Origin: JBBRGK01 sp036741355
Lineage (GTDB): Bacteria; Chloroflexota; Dehalococcoidia; CAUJGQ01
Reading direction: 5' to 3'
Length of the DNA: 64,000 nucleotides
Assembly (NCBI GenBank): GCA_036741355.1
Contig: DAINSK010000012.1
Span: 1 to 64,000 of the forward strand
The position numbers and the translations under genes were made by a program. The notes below the pieces were generated by a model that worked only from the letters and a program-made list of their open reading frames with translations, ran no database searches and had not been told where the DNA came from. Shown piece by piece: positions 33,242 to 45,724 of this stretch; within the stretch, counting starts at the first letter, position 1, and each line of letters opens with the position of its first letter.

Positions 33242-34264
33242 GTGCGCACTTCAGACTTCGATTACGAGCTGCCACCGGACTTGATCGCACAAACCGCGGC
33301 GGAGCCCCGCGACTCGTCTCGGTTGCTCGTGCTGACACCTGACGGTCAATTACACCACCGCAGATTCCGCGACATCGGCGACTACCTGCTGCCCGGAGAC
33401 GTGCTTGTCCTGAACGACACGCGCGTATTGATGGCGCGCTTGCACGGACGTTTCGGAGAAGGCGGCGGGGCGGTCGAGGCGCTCCTGCTGCGCGACCACG
33501 GCGCCGGCGAGTGGGAAGCCATGGTACGGCCTGGCAGGCGGTGCCGCGTTGGTCGCCGGCTCAACTTCGCTGGGATAGAGGCGATTGTCGAGCGGGCCCC
33601 GGAGGACGGTATCGCCCTGCTGCGATTTCCGGCGGAGATCGATCCGACCGCCCGTGGCGAACTACCGCTACCGCCGTATATCCACGAGCGCCCAGCCGAT
33701 CCGGAACGATATCAGACCGTGTACGCCCGCGTGCCGGGCAGCGCCGCTGCGCCGACCGCCGGTCTGCATTTCACGCCGGAACTGCTGCAACGGCTCGAAC
33801 AGCAGGGCGTCGCTGTGCGCTTCATCACGTTGCACGTGGGGCCGGGAACCTTCCGTCCCGTGCAGGTCGAAAACCCGGCCGCACACCCCATGCACGCGGA
33901 ATGGTTCACGATCGACGCCTGCACGGCATCAGAGATTAATGAGCGCCGTCGCGCGGGCGGCCGCATCGTGGCGGTCGGCACCACCGTGGTTCGGACCCTC
34001 GAGCAAGTGGCCGGCACAACCGCGTCAGGCGAAATCGTCGCTGCCAGCGCATGGACGCGGCTGCTGATCCTCCCCGGTTATCACTTTCGCGCCGTCGATG
34101 ATATGGTGACAAACTTCCATCTCCCGCGCTCGACGCTCCTGATGCTGGTAAGCGCTTTCACCGGCCGCGACCGTGTGCTGGCCGCGTACGCGGAAGCCGT
34201 GCGCCTTCACTACCGTTTCTACTCCTTCGGTGATGCGATGTTGCTATTGGGCAGTCGGCAGTAG
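33242..34264 (+). CDS. queA: S-adenosylmethionine:tRNA ribosyltransferase-isomerase
   Basis: Builds epoxyqueuosine on tRNA from preQ1 and the ribosyl part of SAM. 340 residues starting RTSDFDYELPPDLIAQ, with SRLLVL, VLNDTRVLMARL, PTAGLHFTPELL, HVGPGTFRPV and TNFHLPRSTLLMLVSAF, all QueA landmarks. The start is GTG 33242; the open frame reaches TTG 33206 but adds residues not typical of the family. No tgt gene in the window. Confidence 0.95.
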   Translation: MRTSDFDYELPPDLIAQTAAEPRDSSRLLVLTPDGQLHHRRFRDIGDYLLPGDVLVLNDTRVLMARLHGRFGEGGGAVEALLLRDHGAGEWEAMVRPGRRCRVGRRLNFAGIEAIVERAPEDGIALLRFPAEIDPTARGELPLPPYIHERPADPERYQTVYARVPGSAAAPTAGLHFTPELLQRLEQQGVAVRFITLHVGPGTFRPVQVENPAAHPMHAEWFTIDACTASEINERRRAGGRIVAVGTTVVRTLEQVAGTTASGEIVAASAWTRLLILPGYHFRAVDDMVTNFHLPRSTLLMLVSAFTGRDRVLAAYAEAVRLHYRFYSFGDAMLLLGSRQ

Positions 34265-34330
34265 TTTGTGAGACGCTTCACCGATGGGAACGCTTCGGAT
34301 ATGCTGAGGCTGAGTTCCTGGAGGTGACGG

Positions 34331-34813
34331 GTGTACGGCATCGGTATTGCCAAAGGCCTCCGTCAGTCGCTGAAACACGCGTTCCGCAAGCCGATCACCG
34401 TGAACTACCCGGAGGAGTCACGCTGGTTCTCTCCGCGTTCCCGCACCAACCTCCTGTGGTTCGACGAGCGCTGTACCGGCTGCTCCACCTGCGCCCAGGC
34501 GTGCCCCGACGGCTGTATCCTCGTCCAGACGTCGCCCAACCCCGACGGCACGCTCAACAAGGACCGGTATGAGATCGACTTCCGCCTGTGCATGTACTGC
34601 GGACTCTGCGTCGAGGCCTGCCCGTATGAGGCGATCCAGGTTGGGGGCACGTTCAAGGACGCCGTGTACGTCTTCGACGATATGTACAAGGACAAACATG
34701 CCCTGACCAGGCTGGCGCAGGAATACCTGCAGGAACACAACTGGTCGTATCCCAACGGTGCCAAAGCCCCCTTCGGCAACGACCTCGCCGAAGCGGTTCA
34801 AAAGATCGAGTGA
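34331..34813 (+). CDS. nuoI: NuoI-like 2x[4Fe-4S] ferredoxin subunit
   Basis: 160 residues. Two four-cysteine motifs, CTGCSTCAQACPDGC and CMYCGLCVEACPYEAI, in the spacing of NuoI, with the upstream FRKPITVNYP segment and downstream helix usual in this subunit. NuoI carries electrons between NuoG and the membrane arm of complex I. GTG 34331 follows GGAGGTGAC. It is 9 bases upstream of the NuoG-like gene; no other nuo genes follow. Confidence 0.88.
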   Translation: MYGIGIAKGLRQSLKHAFRKPITVNYPEESRWFSPRSRTNLLWFDERCTGCSTCAQACPDGCILVQTSPNPDGTLNKDRYEIDFRLCMYCGLCVEACPYEAIQVGGTFKDAVYVFDDMYKDKHALTRLAQEYLQEHNWSYPNGAKAPFGNDLAEAVQKIE

Positions 34814-34822
34814 GGCGTTAGT

Positions 34823-37525
34823 GTGGCGAAGATCGCGATCGATGGCCGTCCGGTCGAATGTCCGGACGGCGCAACGTTGCTTGAAGTCTGCAAGGCTGAG
34901 GGCGTCTACATCTCGAACCTCTGTTATATCGATGGTCTGCCGCCGTACGCCGGTTGCCGCATGTGCCTTGTCGAAATCGAAGGGGTCCGCGGCCTCCAGC
35001 TCTCTTGCACCACCAAAGTCAACGACGGCATGGTCGTCACGACGGCTACCGAAATCGTCGCCAACACCCGCAAGGCCGTGCTGTCAATCATTCTCGCTAA
35101 CCACTCCGACCGCTGTTTGACGTGTCACCGCCGCGAGCATTGTCACCCAGGCGACGTCTGCCTGCGCGATGGCGTCGTGACACATCGCTGCGTAACCTGC
35201 CCGAAGAACTATCGCTGCGAGCTGCAGGCGACCTGCGAAGTGGTTGGCATGGCACGCTACGAACCCTGGGAGAACGAGGGGCGGTCGTTCTACGCCACCG
35301 AGGAGCATCCGCCGGCCGACCAGGGCAACCCGTTCCTCGAGTTCGACCCCAAGATGTGCATCATCTGCACGCGCTGCGTTCGCGCCTGCGACGAGATACG
35401 TCACACGACCGCGATCACCCTGGCCGGCAAGGGATTCTCTACGCGCATCGCGTTTGGTGCGGGCGGACCCGTGCACGATTCGAGCTGCGACTTTTGCGGC
35501 GCCTGTATCGACGTCTGCCCGACCGCGACGCTGTTAGAGCACCCGCACAAGTGGGTGTCGAAACCGCAGAAGTGGACCAACACGGTCTGCAGCTACTGCA
35601 GCGTCGGCTGCACGATCAACCTCGGCACACTCGACGGATCCGGCGTCATGGTGCGCCCCAGCACCGCCAACCCCGTGAGCCATGATCAGATCTGCGTTCG
35701 CGGTCGCTTCCACTACGACGCGCTGCGCAAGCGCGACTACCTGTCGCGGCCGCTCATCCGGCGCGGAGACGTAATGGCGCCCACCGCCTGGAGCGACGCG
35801 TTGGATGAAGTCGCGGAGCGTCTCTCGGGGATCGTGAAGCAGAATGGCCCCGACGCCGTTGGGTTCCTCGGGTGGCCCCTTGCAAACAACGAAGAGGCGT
35901 ACGTTCTCCAGAAAGTTGCCCGCGTCGCGGTCGGCACCAACAACGTCGACTTCACCGGCGGCCCGATGGCGCAGGTGCTAGCCGAAGCGATTCGCGGCGC
36001 CTTCGGCAGCGAAGTGCTGCCGTCCGATCTCACGCAACTGGCGCATTCCGACTGCATCGTTGTGGTGGGAGACGACCTCGAGGCAAGTCACCCCGTCGCG
36101 TCGCTGCGCGTGAAAGACGCCGTCACGCGAAAGTTTGCAAAGCTGATTTATGTCAATTCGCGCTGGGGAGAGTTGGTGGACTTCGCTACGTCCTGGATCC
36201 GTCCCGCGGCGGGCGGCGAAATTGCAGCGCTGAACGCACTCGTGCAGGGGCTGCTCGGCGACGACGCGGTCCGATCGCGACTCGCGGGCGTGGGCGGCGT
36301 CCAGGTTCCGAAAACTGCTCCAACCATGCCAAACATCGAAGGTCTCCACGAAGCGTTGGAGGCGCTGCGTGAGGTGGCGACCGCCGCTGATCAGCGAGTC
36401 TCCGTGGTGTTTGCGCCGACGCCGGTTGGCATATTCCAGAACGTCAACCTCTGCCGCGTGGCGGCGAACCTCGCGATCGTGCTCGCTGGACCGGGGTCCG
36501 CGCCGGCTTCGTTCTACTACATGCCGGCCGACGTCAACGTAAACGGCGTGCGCGATATGGGCCTCGGCCCCAACCTGCTTCCGGGGCTGCATCCGCCGTC
36601 GGACGCGACGTTCCGCGGTTCGCTGACAGGCGCCTGGGGCGGAGACATACCCACCGTGCCGGGTCTCGATGCAAATGCCATGCTTAAAGCAGCCGCCGAC
36701 GGTACACTGAAGGCGCTCGTCGTGGTCGGCGACAACCCGATGCTGTCCGCGCCGGACAAGCAGTTTGTGCGCAAGGCACTCTCCTCGCTGGACCTGCTGG
36801 TCGTGATTGACAGCGTCATGACCGACACGGCCCAGCTTGCCCACGCGGTGCTGCCCGACGTGGACGTCTACGGAAAGGATGGAACCTATACACCGGCCGA
36901 CCGCCGCATTCTGCGTCGAATGGCGGCCACCTCCGCGGCGGGCGACGCAACCCCCGCCACTGACATTCTTATCGGCCTCGCGCGCCGTCTGAACCCGGTC
37001 CGCGCGACAGCCTTTCCACACTCGACGGCAGAACAGGTCATGGACGAGATCGCGGGCATCGTGCCGGCGTATGCCGGCGCCCGCTACGCCGATCTGGTAC
37101 TCGGGAACCGGCCCGATTCCCTGAACGGCCACGTGCCCGCCAAACAGTCGAGCCTGCAGCACGCCGGTGAACCGACGCTCGCCGAACAGAACGACGTGCT
37201 CTCGCTCCTTACCGGTCGGACAACCTTTACGAGCCTCGAGGCAGCCAGCCTTCACAAGAAGGACGCGGACAAACTGCACCGCGAAGAGTACGTCGAGGTC
37301 AGCCTGGCCGATGCCGAACGGCTGGGCATCCAGGACGGCGACCTGGTGAAGCTGGAATCGAGCAACGGTTCAATGGAGATCAAGGCCCAGGTCCGCGACT
37401 CCATCCAGACGGGCAGCGTCTTCGTGCCGTTCCTATTCGATGGCGGCGCGGTCACCGCCTTGCTTTCGCACCAGCAGGACGGTCAGATGCCCGGCGTTCG
37501 GGTGCGTGTTGCCGTGACCGCGTAG
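34823..37525 (+). CDS. nuoG: NuoG-like molybdopterin-fold iron-sulfur subunit
   Basis: 900 residues. Order: [2Fe-2S] ferredoxin domain (CRMCLVE and later cysteines), a His/Cys box (NHSDRCLTCHRREHCHPGDVC), a Cys-rich insert (CVTCPKNYRC), two [4Fe-4S] motifs (CIICTRCVRACDEI and CDFCGACIDVCPTAT), then a [4Fe-4S] site (CSYCSVGC) opening the molybdopterin-oxidoreductase fold, and a C-terminal MopB domain. The catalytic Cys or Sec of formate dehydrogenases is not found after VGTNNVDFTG, so I read it as NuoG. GTG 34823. It stands with nuoI only, so it serves either a complex I encoded elsewhere or a small soluble oxidoreductase. Confidence 0.8.
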   Translation: MAKIAIDGRPVECPDGATLLEVCKAEGVYISNLCYIDGLPPYAGCRMCLVEIEGVRGLQLSCTTKVNDGMVVTTATEIVANTRKAVLSIILANHSDRCLTCHRREHCHPGDVCLRDGVVTHRCVTCPKNYRCELQATCEVVGMARYEPWENEGRSFYATEEHPPADQGNPFLEFDPKMCIICTRCVRACDEIRHTTAITLAGKGFSTRIAFGAGGPVHDSSCDFCGACIDVCPTATLLEHPHKWVSKPQKWTNTVCSYCSVGCTINLGTLDGSGVMVRPSTANPVSHDQICVRGRFHYDALRKRDYLSRPLIRRGDVMAPTAWSDALDEVAERLSGIVKQNGPDAVGFLGWPLANNEEAYVLQKVARVAVGTNNVDFTGGPMAQVLAEAIRGAFGSEVLPSDLTQLAHSDCIVVVGDDLEASHPVASLRVKDAVTRKFAKLIYVNSRWGELVDFATSWIRPAAGGEIAALNALVQGLLGDDAVRSRLAGVGGVQVPKTAPTMPNIEGLHEALEALREVATAADQRVSVVFAPTPVGIFQNVNLCRVAANLAIVLAGPGSAPASFYYMPADVNVNGVRDMGLGPNLLPGLHPPSDATFRGSLTGAWGGDIPTVPGLDANAMLKAAADGTLKALVVVGDNPMLSAPDKQFVRKALSSLDLLVVIDSVMTDTAQLAHAVLPDVDVYGKDGTYTPADRRILRRMAATSAAGDATPATDILIGLARRLNPVRATAFPHSTAEQVMDEIAGIVPAYAGARYADLVLGNRPDSLNGHVPAKQSSLQHAGEPTLAEQNDVLSLLTGRTTFTSLEAASLHKKDADKLHREEYVEVSLADAERLGIQDGDLVKLESSNGSMEIKAQVRDSIQTGSVFVPFLFDGGAVTALLSHQQDGQMPGVRVRVAVTA

Positions 37526-37700
37526 TCCCAGTTGTCTGTGCACTATCACGCATTCGATGCGCAACAACCGCGCAACGTATCCAGTGTCCGGGAATATTCC
37601 CACGATCGCTCGTAATCGCATGGAAGATTGTCCAAACCGCTGACACCGTGGTACGCTACCAGCGGTAAGCTATCCCTCCGCCTGGCGCTTGCAAGCCTTT

Positions 37701-37815
37701 AAGTCGGTCCCGAGAGGCCGGCAAGGAGCGCTCGATGCCGTATCCTTTCCTGCCAGTCAGCCGCCATCACACGGTCGCCGTCGTTCAAGCCTCCCGCATT
37801 CGCCGGGAGGTTTTT
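37701..37815 (+). promoter_or_regulatory. PyrR-dependent attenuator of the pyr operon
   Basis: The leader contains AGTCGGTCCCGAGAGGCCGG (37702-37721), matching the PyrR RNA-binding loop (CCnGAGAGG). It is followed by an intrinsic terminator at 37790-37815: CCTCCCG pairs with CGGGAGG around a 7-base loop, then TTTTT. With UMP bound, PyrR would hold the anti-antiterminator and allow termination. The 3' arm of the terminator, GGGAGG, is also the ribosome site for pyrR seven bases further on, so the same hairpin would hide it. Confidence 0.85.
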
Positions 37816-37817
37816 CT

Positions 37818-38360
37818 ATGAACGGCCATACGCTCATGACCGCGGACGACATGCGTCGCGCCGTCGTCCGCATCTCTCACGAGATAGTCGAAGAAGCGCA
37901 CGGTGCCGAGGACCTCGTCCTGGTGGGCATCCAGAGCCGCGGCGTGCCGCTGGCTCGGCGCATCGCAGCGTCCATCGCCCGCTTCGAGTCCACGCAGGTT
38001 CCTGTTGGCTCGCTCGACATCAGCCTCCACCGCGACGACCTTTCCCATCGCCGGACGATGCCGACGTTGCACCGGTCCGACCTCCCCGCGGGCATCACCG
38101 GCCGGCGCGTCGTCCTCGTGGACGACGTCTTGTACACCGGTCGGACGATTCGCGCCGCGCTCGATGCGCTGAACGACTTCGGGCGTCCCCGCCGCATCCT
38201 GCTCGCCGTGCTGGTAGACCGCGGCCACCGCGAACTGCCGATTAGAGCAGACTTTGTCGGCAAAAACGTCCCGACGAGGAGTGACGAAGATGTTCAGGTT
38301 CTCCTGGACGAGACCGATGGACGTGACGAGGTGATGCTGTGCCCCGGGGAGAATAGCTGA
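37818..38360 (+). CDS. pyrR: PyrR: pyr operon attenuation regulator / uracil phosphoribosyltransferase
   Basis: 180 residues. The PRPP loop VVLVDDVLYTGRTIRAALDAL and IQSRGVPLARRI are typical of PyrR, as is the C-terminal VGKNVPTRSDEDVQVLL. It senses UMP/UTP against PRPP and binds the leader RNA of its own operon; some members also have uracil phosphoribosyltransferase activity. ATG 37818 comes two bases after the terminator T run. The stop overlaps pyrB (TGATG). Confidence 0.96.
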   Translation: MNGHTLMTADDMRRAVVRISHEIVEEAHGAEDLVLVGIQSRGVPLARRIAASIARFESTQVPVGSLDISLHRDDLSHRRTMPTLHRSDLPAGITGRRVVLVDDVLYTGRTIRAALDALNDFGRPRRILLAVLVDRGHRELPIRADFVGKNVPTRSDEDVQVLLDETDGRDEVMLCPGENS

Positions 38361-39466
38361 TGCGTAACGCCAACCAACAACAGGCGGCACTGCAGTTGGT
38401 CGAGACGCCTGTTACCGCCGTCCGCGAGGCGAACGGTACGGGCACATCCGTCCCCAGCGGTGCAGTTGAGGGACCTCGGCCACGTACCGGCGCTTCCACT
38501 GACGGCGCGCGCTGGCGCCACCACCACGTCCTTGACCTCGACGATTTCGGCCGCGACGAAATCTCGTTGGTGCTGGAAACGACCGACGCAATGCGTGAAG
38601 TTCTCGCTCGGGACATCCCTCGGGTGCCGGCGCTGCGAGGCACCACCGTTGCCACCCTCTTCTACGAAGCAAGTACGCGTACGCGGGCATCGTTCGAGTT
38701 GGCCGGTAAAGTCCTCGGCGCCGACGTCATCAACGTGAGCTCGAGCGGCAGCAGCGTCGAGAAGGGCGAATCGCTGATCGATACCGTTCGCACGTTGCAG
38801 GCGCTCGGCGTGGACGCCATCGTCATTCGGCATCAGAGCAGCGGCGCGCCCTATTTAGCGGCCGCGCACACGAGTGCCTCAGTCATCAACGGCGGCGATG
38901 GCTGGCACGCGCACCCGACACAGGCGTTGTTGGACCTCTATACGATGCGAACCCACCTGGGCGACCTGCGCGGCCGGCGGGTCGTCATCGTCGGCGACAT
39001 TTCGCACAGTCGCGTCGCTCGTTCGGACATCTGGGGGCTTACCGCCCTGGGCGCGGAAGTCATACTCTGCGCGCCGCCCACACTGTTGCCTGCCGGGCTC
39101 GGCCGCGGCGTAAGTACGAATCAGGAAGAAGTTGCACTGCCCAGGGTCACGGTCGAATACGAGATCGAACGTGCGCTCAAGGACGCCGATGTGGTAATGA
39201 CCCTTCGCTTGCAGGAGGAGCGTCAGCAGGCGGGCCTGCTGCCCAGCCTGCGTGAATATTCTCGCCGCTTCGAGATCACGCGCGACCGCATGGCGCTGGC
39301 GGCTCCACACGCGCTGGTCATGCACCCCGGCCCCATGAACGAAGGCGTAGAAATCGCGCCGGACGTCGCGTACTCTGCCCAGTCACACATTGAAGAGCAG
39401 GTCACCAACGGCGTCGCGGTGCGCATGGCGCTCCTCTACCTCATCGCGCGGGAGGGCTCGGCATGA
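38360..39466 (+). CDS. pyrB: Aspartate carbamoyltransferase, catalytic chain
   Basis: 368 residues. The carbamoyl-phosphate motif STRTRASFE, the aspartate-domain motif HPTQALLDLYT, VGDISHSRVARS and HPGPMNEGVEI are intact. About 50 residues precede the family's usual N-terminus (HHHVLDLDDF), low in complexity and probably disordered. No regulatory pyrI. ATG 38360 overlaps the pyrR stop. It condenses carbamoyl phosphate with aspartate. Confidence 0.97.
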   Translation: MRNANQQQAALQLVETPVTAVREANGTGTSVPSGAVEGPRPRTGASTDGARWRHHHVLDLDDFGRDEISLVLETTDAMREVLARDIPRVPALRGTTVATLFYEASTRTRASFELAGKVLGADVINVSSSGSSVEKGESLIDTVRTLQALGVDAIVIRHQSSGAPYLAAAHTSASVINGGDGWHAHPTQALLDLYTMRTHLGDLRGRRVVIVGDISHSRVARSDIWGLTALGAEVILCAPPTLLPAGLGRGVSTNQEEVALPRVTVEYEIERALKDADVVMTLRLQEERQQAGLLPSLREYSRRFEITRDRMALAAPHALVMHPGPMNEGVEIAPDVAYSAQSHIEEQVTNGVAVRMALLYLIAREGSA

Positions 39467-40812
39467 ACCCCACCGGCTCCTTGCTCGTTCGCGGCGCCCG
39501 CGTCATTGACCCAGCCCGCGGCGTCGACAACGTTCAGGACGTGCTTTTTGCCGATGGCCGGGTCGTGCCGGCCGGTTCGGTCACGCCCGATCACACGATC
39601 GACGCCACGGGGTTGACCCTGGCCCCCGGCTTCGTGGATCTGCACTGCCATCTGCGCGAACCAGGACACGAGTACAAGGAGACCATCCAGAGCGGCCTCA
39701 ACGCGGGCGCCCACGGGGGATTTACCACCGTTTGTGCAATGCCGAATACGGAACCCGCTACGGACAACCGCTCCGTCGTCGAGTTCGTGCTCCGCACGGC
39801 AAAGTTTGTCGGGCTGGCCCGCGTGCTCCCGATTGGCGCGGTCACGGTCGCCCGTGCCGGCAAGCAGCTCGCGGAGCTTGGGGAACTGGCAGACGCGGGC
39901 TGTATCGGCTTTAGCGACGACGGCAACCCCGTCGCCGATTCGGAAATTATGCGCCGCGCCCTCGAATACGCCACCGGGCTCGGCCTGCCGATTATCGACC
40001 ATTGCGAGGATCCGTCCCTGGCGCGCGGTGGAGTCATGAACGAAGGCTGGGTTTCGACGCGGCTTGGTCTCAAGGGACAGCCCGCCGCCGCCGAAGAAGC
40101 AATGGCGGCGCGCGACATCCAGCTTGCCGAGCTTACCGGTGGCCACGTCCACATCGCGCACGTCAGCACAGCGGGAACGGTGGAGCTCGTTCGCAGCGCA
40201 AAGGCGCGCGGCGTTCACGTGACCGCCGAAGTGACGCCTCACCACCTCACGCTCAGCGACGAGGCGGTGTTATACAGCGATTCTGGCCCGCAAGTGCCCG
40301 CGTACGACACCAATGCGCGCGTGAATCCGCCGCTTCGAGGAGCATCCGACCGGGACGCCAGCGTCCTCGGGCTGGCGGACGGCACCATCGACTGCGTAGC
40401 CACGGACCATGCGCCGCACGCGACCACCGACAAGGTCTGTGAATTCGACGCAGCGGCGCCCGGCATCAGCGGTCTGGAGACAGCCATGGCGCTCGTGCTC
40501 GAGCTGGTCCACGAAGGCAGGCTCTCGATGGCCCGAGCTGTCGAGGCGCTGACCGCCGGCCCGGTACGTGCCCTCCGCCTGGAGCGGTTCGTGCCTGGCA
40601 TCGGATCGTTGGCTGCCGGCGCACCCGCCGACGCCGTACTGTTCGATCCAGACGCATCATGGACCGTCGATCCCCGAGCCTTCGTGTCGTTCGGTAAGAA
40701 CACGCCGTTCGCCGGTCGCCGCGTTCGGGGCCGGGTGATTGCCACGGTCTACAATGGTACGATTTCCTACATGGACCCGGTATTTGACGGTAGTCGCCCG
40801 GTGCGGAGCTGA
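39463..40812 (+). CDS. pyrC: Dihydroorotase
   Basis: 449 residues, class I dihydroorotase. DLHCHLREPGHEYKETI carries the first metal histidines, MPNTEPATDN follows, HVSTAGTVELV holds a later histidine, and TDHAPH the catalytic aspartate. It cyclises carbamoyl aspartate. The start overlaps the pyrB stop by four bases (ATGA). Confidence 0.97.
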   Translation: MNPTGSLLVRGARVIDPARGVDNVQDVLFADGRVVPAGSVTPDHTIDATGLTLAPGFVDLHCHLREPGHEYKETIQSGLNAGAHGGFTTVCAMPNTEPATDNRSVVEFVLRTAKFVGLARVLPIGAVTVARAGKQLAELGELADAGCIGFSDDGNPVADSEIMRRALEYATGLGLPIIDHCEDPSLARGGVMNEGWVSTRLGLKGQPAAAEEAMAARDIQLAELTGGHVHIAHVSTAGTVELVRSAKARGVHVTAEVTPHHLTLSDEAVLYSDSGPQVPAYDTNARVNPPLRGASDRDASVLGLADGTIDCVATDHAPHATTDKVCEFDAAAPGISGLETAMALVLELVHEGRLSMARAVEALTAGPVRALRLERFVPGIGSLAAGAPADAVLFDPDASWTVDPRAFVSFGKNTPFAGRRVRGRVIATVYNGTISYMDPVFDGSRPVRS

Positions 40813-40814
40813 CG

Positions 40815-41909
40815 TTGCCGGAAGAACTTGCGTGGCTGGTACTGGAAGATGGCAGCGTCTTTCAGGGAACCCAGGCGGGAGCAACGGTCAGGGGCTTCGG
40901 AGAGCTCGTATTCAACACATCCATGACCGGTTACGAGGAGATCTTGACCGACCCGTCGTACGCGGGTCAACTCGTGACGATGACGTACCCGCTGATCGGC
41001 AACTACGGTACCAACGCCGAGGACATTGAGTCGCGCAAGATCCAGGCCGCCGGGTTGGTGATGCGGGAGGAATGCGACCGGCCGAGCCACTGGCGCAACA
41101 CCGAGTCGCTCCGCGACTTCCTTTGCCGCCGGGGCGTGCCTGCAATCGCTGGAATCGATACCCGTGCGCTAACGCGGCGGCTCCGTTCGGGCGGCGTGTT
41201 GATGGCGGCGATTGCCGGCGATGAATCGCCCAACGCGGCCCTTGCCTGGTTGCAGGACCAACCCCACTACGGCAGCACCGATCTGGCGCGCGAGGTCACC
41301 ACTACGGAGCCGTATTCCTGGGAGCCCAATGGCACTGTCGAGGGCCACGTAGTCGTCCTCGACGCGGGCGTCAAATACAACATCATGCGGTCGCTCAATG
41401 AAAGAGGCTACCGTACGACTGCGCTACCATGCACCGCAACGGCCGAGGAAATGCTCGCGCTCAAACCCGACGGCGTCGTGCTCTCACCGGGCCCCGGCGA
41501 TCCGGAGGCGCTTGATTATGTCGTGAAGAACGTCAGCGGGCTGGTGGGCAGGACGCCTATCCTGGGAATTTGCCTCGGACATCAAGTGCTCGGGCAGGTA
41601 TTCGGTGCGAGCACATACAAGCTCAAGTTTGGGCATCACGGCGGCAATCACCCGGTGAAGGATCTCGCCACGGGGAGCGTCTACATTACGTCGCAAAACC
41701 ACGGCTACTCGGTAGACGGCGATAGCCTCAAAGGCGGAGCGCAGGTCAGCCACCTCAATCTGAACGACTACACGTGTGAGGGTCTCACCCACCGTGACTA
41801 CCCGATCGTCTCGATCCAGTACCATTCCGAGGCGGCGCCGGGTCCGTGGGACAACATGTACCTCTTTGACCGTTTTCTCGACCTCGTTCGGTCGAACAAG
41901 CGCGGTTGA
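40815..41909 (+). CDS. carA: Carbamoyl-phosphate synthase small subunit
   Basis: 364 residues. The N-terminal half has FNTSMTGYEEILTDPSYAGQ; the C-terminal class I glutaminase has the nucleophile in GICLGHQVLGQ and the His-Glu pair in YHSEAAPGP. It supplies ammonia from glutamine to CarB. TTG 40815 starts two bases after pyrC. Confidence 0.97.
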   Translation: MPEELAWLVLEDGSVFQGTQAGATVRGFGELVFNTSMTGYEEILTDPSYAGQLVTMTYPLIGNYGTNAEDIESRKIQAAGLVMREECDRPSHWRNTESLRDFLCRRGVPAIAGIDTRALTRRLRSGGVLMAAIAGDESPNAALAWLQDQPHYGSTDLAREVTTTEPYSWEPNGTVEGHVVVLDAGVKYNIMRSLNERGYRTTALPCTATAEEMLALKPDGVVLSPGPGDPEALDYVVKNVSGLVGRTPILGICLGHQVLGQVFGASTYKLKFGHHGGNHPVKDLATGSVYITSQNHGYSVDGDSLKGGAQVSHLNLNDYTCEGLTHRDYPIVSIQYHSEAAPGPWDNMYLFDRFLDLVRSNKRG

Positions 41910-41931
41910 AATCGATGAAAGGCGACGGCCG

Positions 41932-42390
41932 ATGACGACCTTAGACGCCACCATACGGCGGGCAAGCGACGCCGACGCCGTCGATATCGCGGCGATCATC
42001 AGCCGCCTGGTCACAGAGCCGAATCCGGTCGGTTTCCGCGAGGCGCAATCGTCCGAGCAGGCTTCCCGCTGGCTGGTCAGGTTGGGAGACCAGGGCTGCA
42101 TCTTCGTCGCGCAGGTAGAGGAGAAGATCGTCGGCTTTGGTGCGCTGGACTTCAACACCGAGGAGCCGGATACCGGCACGATCGGCGTATGGATCCTGCC
42201 CGACTTCCGCCGGCGAGGTCTGGCGACGATGCTGGGTGAGTCGATCCTCGACTTTGCTCGCGAAGCCGGATACCGCCGCATCCGAGGGCGCTTGCCCGCC
42301 AACAACGAGCCTGCATTGTCATTTCTGTCGGGATTGGGCGCCCTGGTGCCGCTCCAGAACCCGGAGATGCGCTTTGAACTGCCGCTCTAG
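41932..42390 (+). CDS. GNAT-family N-acetyltransferase inside the pyr operon
   Basis: 152 residues. The acetyl-CoA site is GVWILPDFRRRGLATMLGESIL (R/Q-x-x-G-x-G/A form), preceded by the beta-strand FGALDFNTEE and followed by IRGRLPANNEPALSFLSGLG. Substrate unknown. It sits between carA (22 bases) and carB (64 bases) on the same strand, so it is read with the pyrimidine genes. No obvious link to the pathway. Confidence 0.85.
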   Translation: MTTLDATIRRASDADAVDIAAIISRLVTEPNPVGFREAQSSEQASRWLVRLGDQGCIFVAQVEEKIVGFGALDFNTEEPDTGTIGVWILPDFRRRGLATMLGESILDFAREAGYRRIRGRLPANNEPALSFLSGLGALVPLQNPEMRFELPL

Positions 42391-42454
42391 GGTCACGGAG
42401 CGACCCCTATCCGTTACCGGGGAGGATTCCAACGGTTGGAGATTGTAAAGACGC

Positions 42455-45720
<3,266 letters not shown>

Positions 45721-45724
<4 letters not shown>

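Noticed and set aside
35978..37279. Long minus-strand open frame (433 codons) inside nuoG
   Set aside because: Shadow of a high-GC gene: no ribosome site, His/Arg-rich unlikely protein, and nuoG itself is well supported.
34823..37525. Formate dehydrogenase alpha subunit
   Set aside because: The catalytic Cys/Sec expected after the VGTNNVD segment is absent and nuoI lies upstream, so NuoG fits better.
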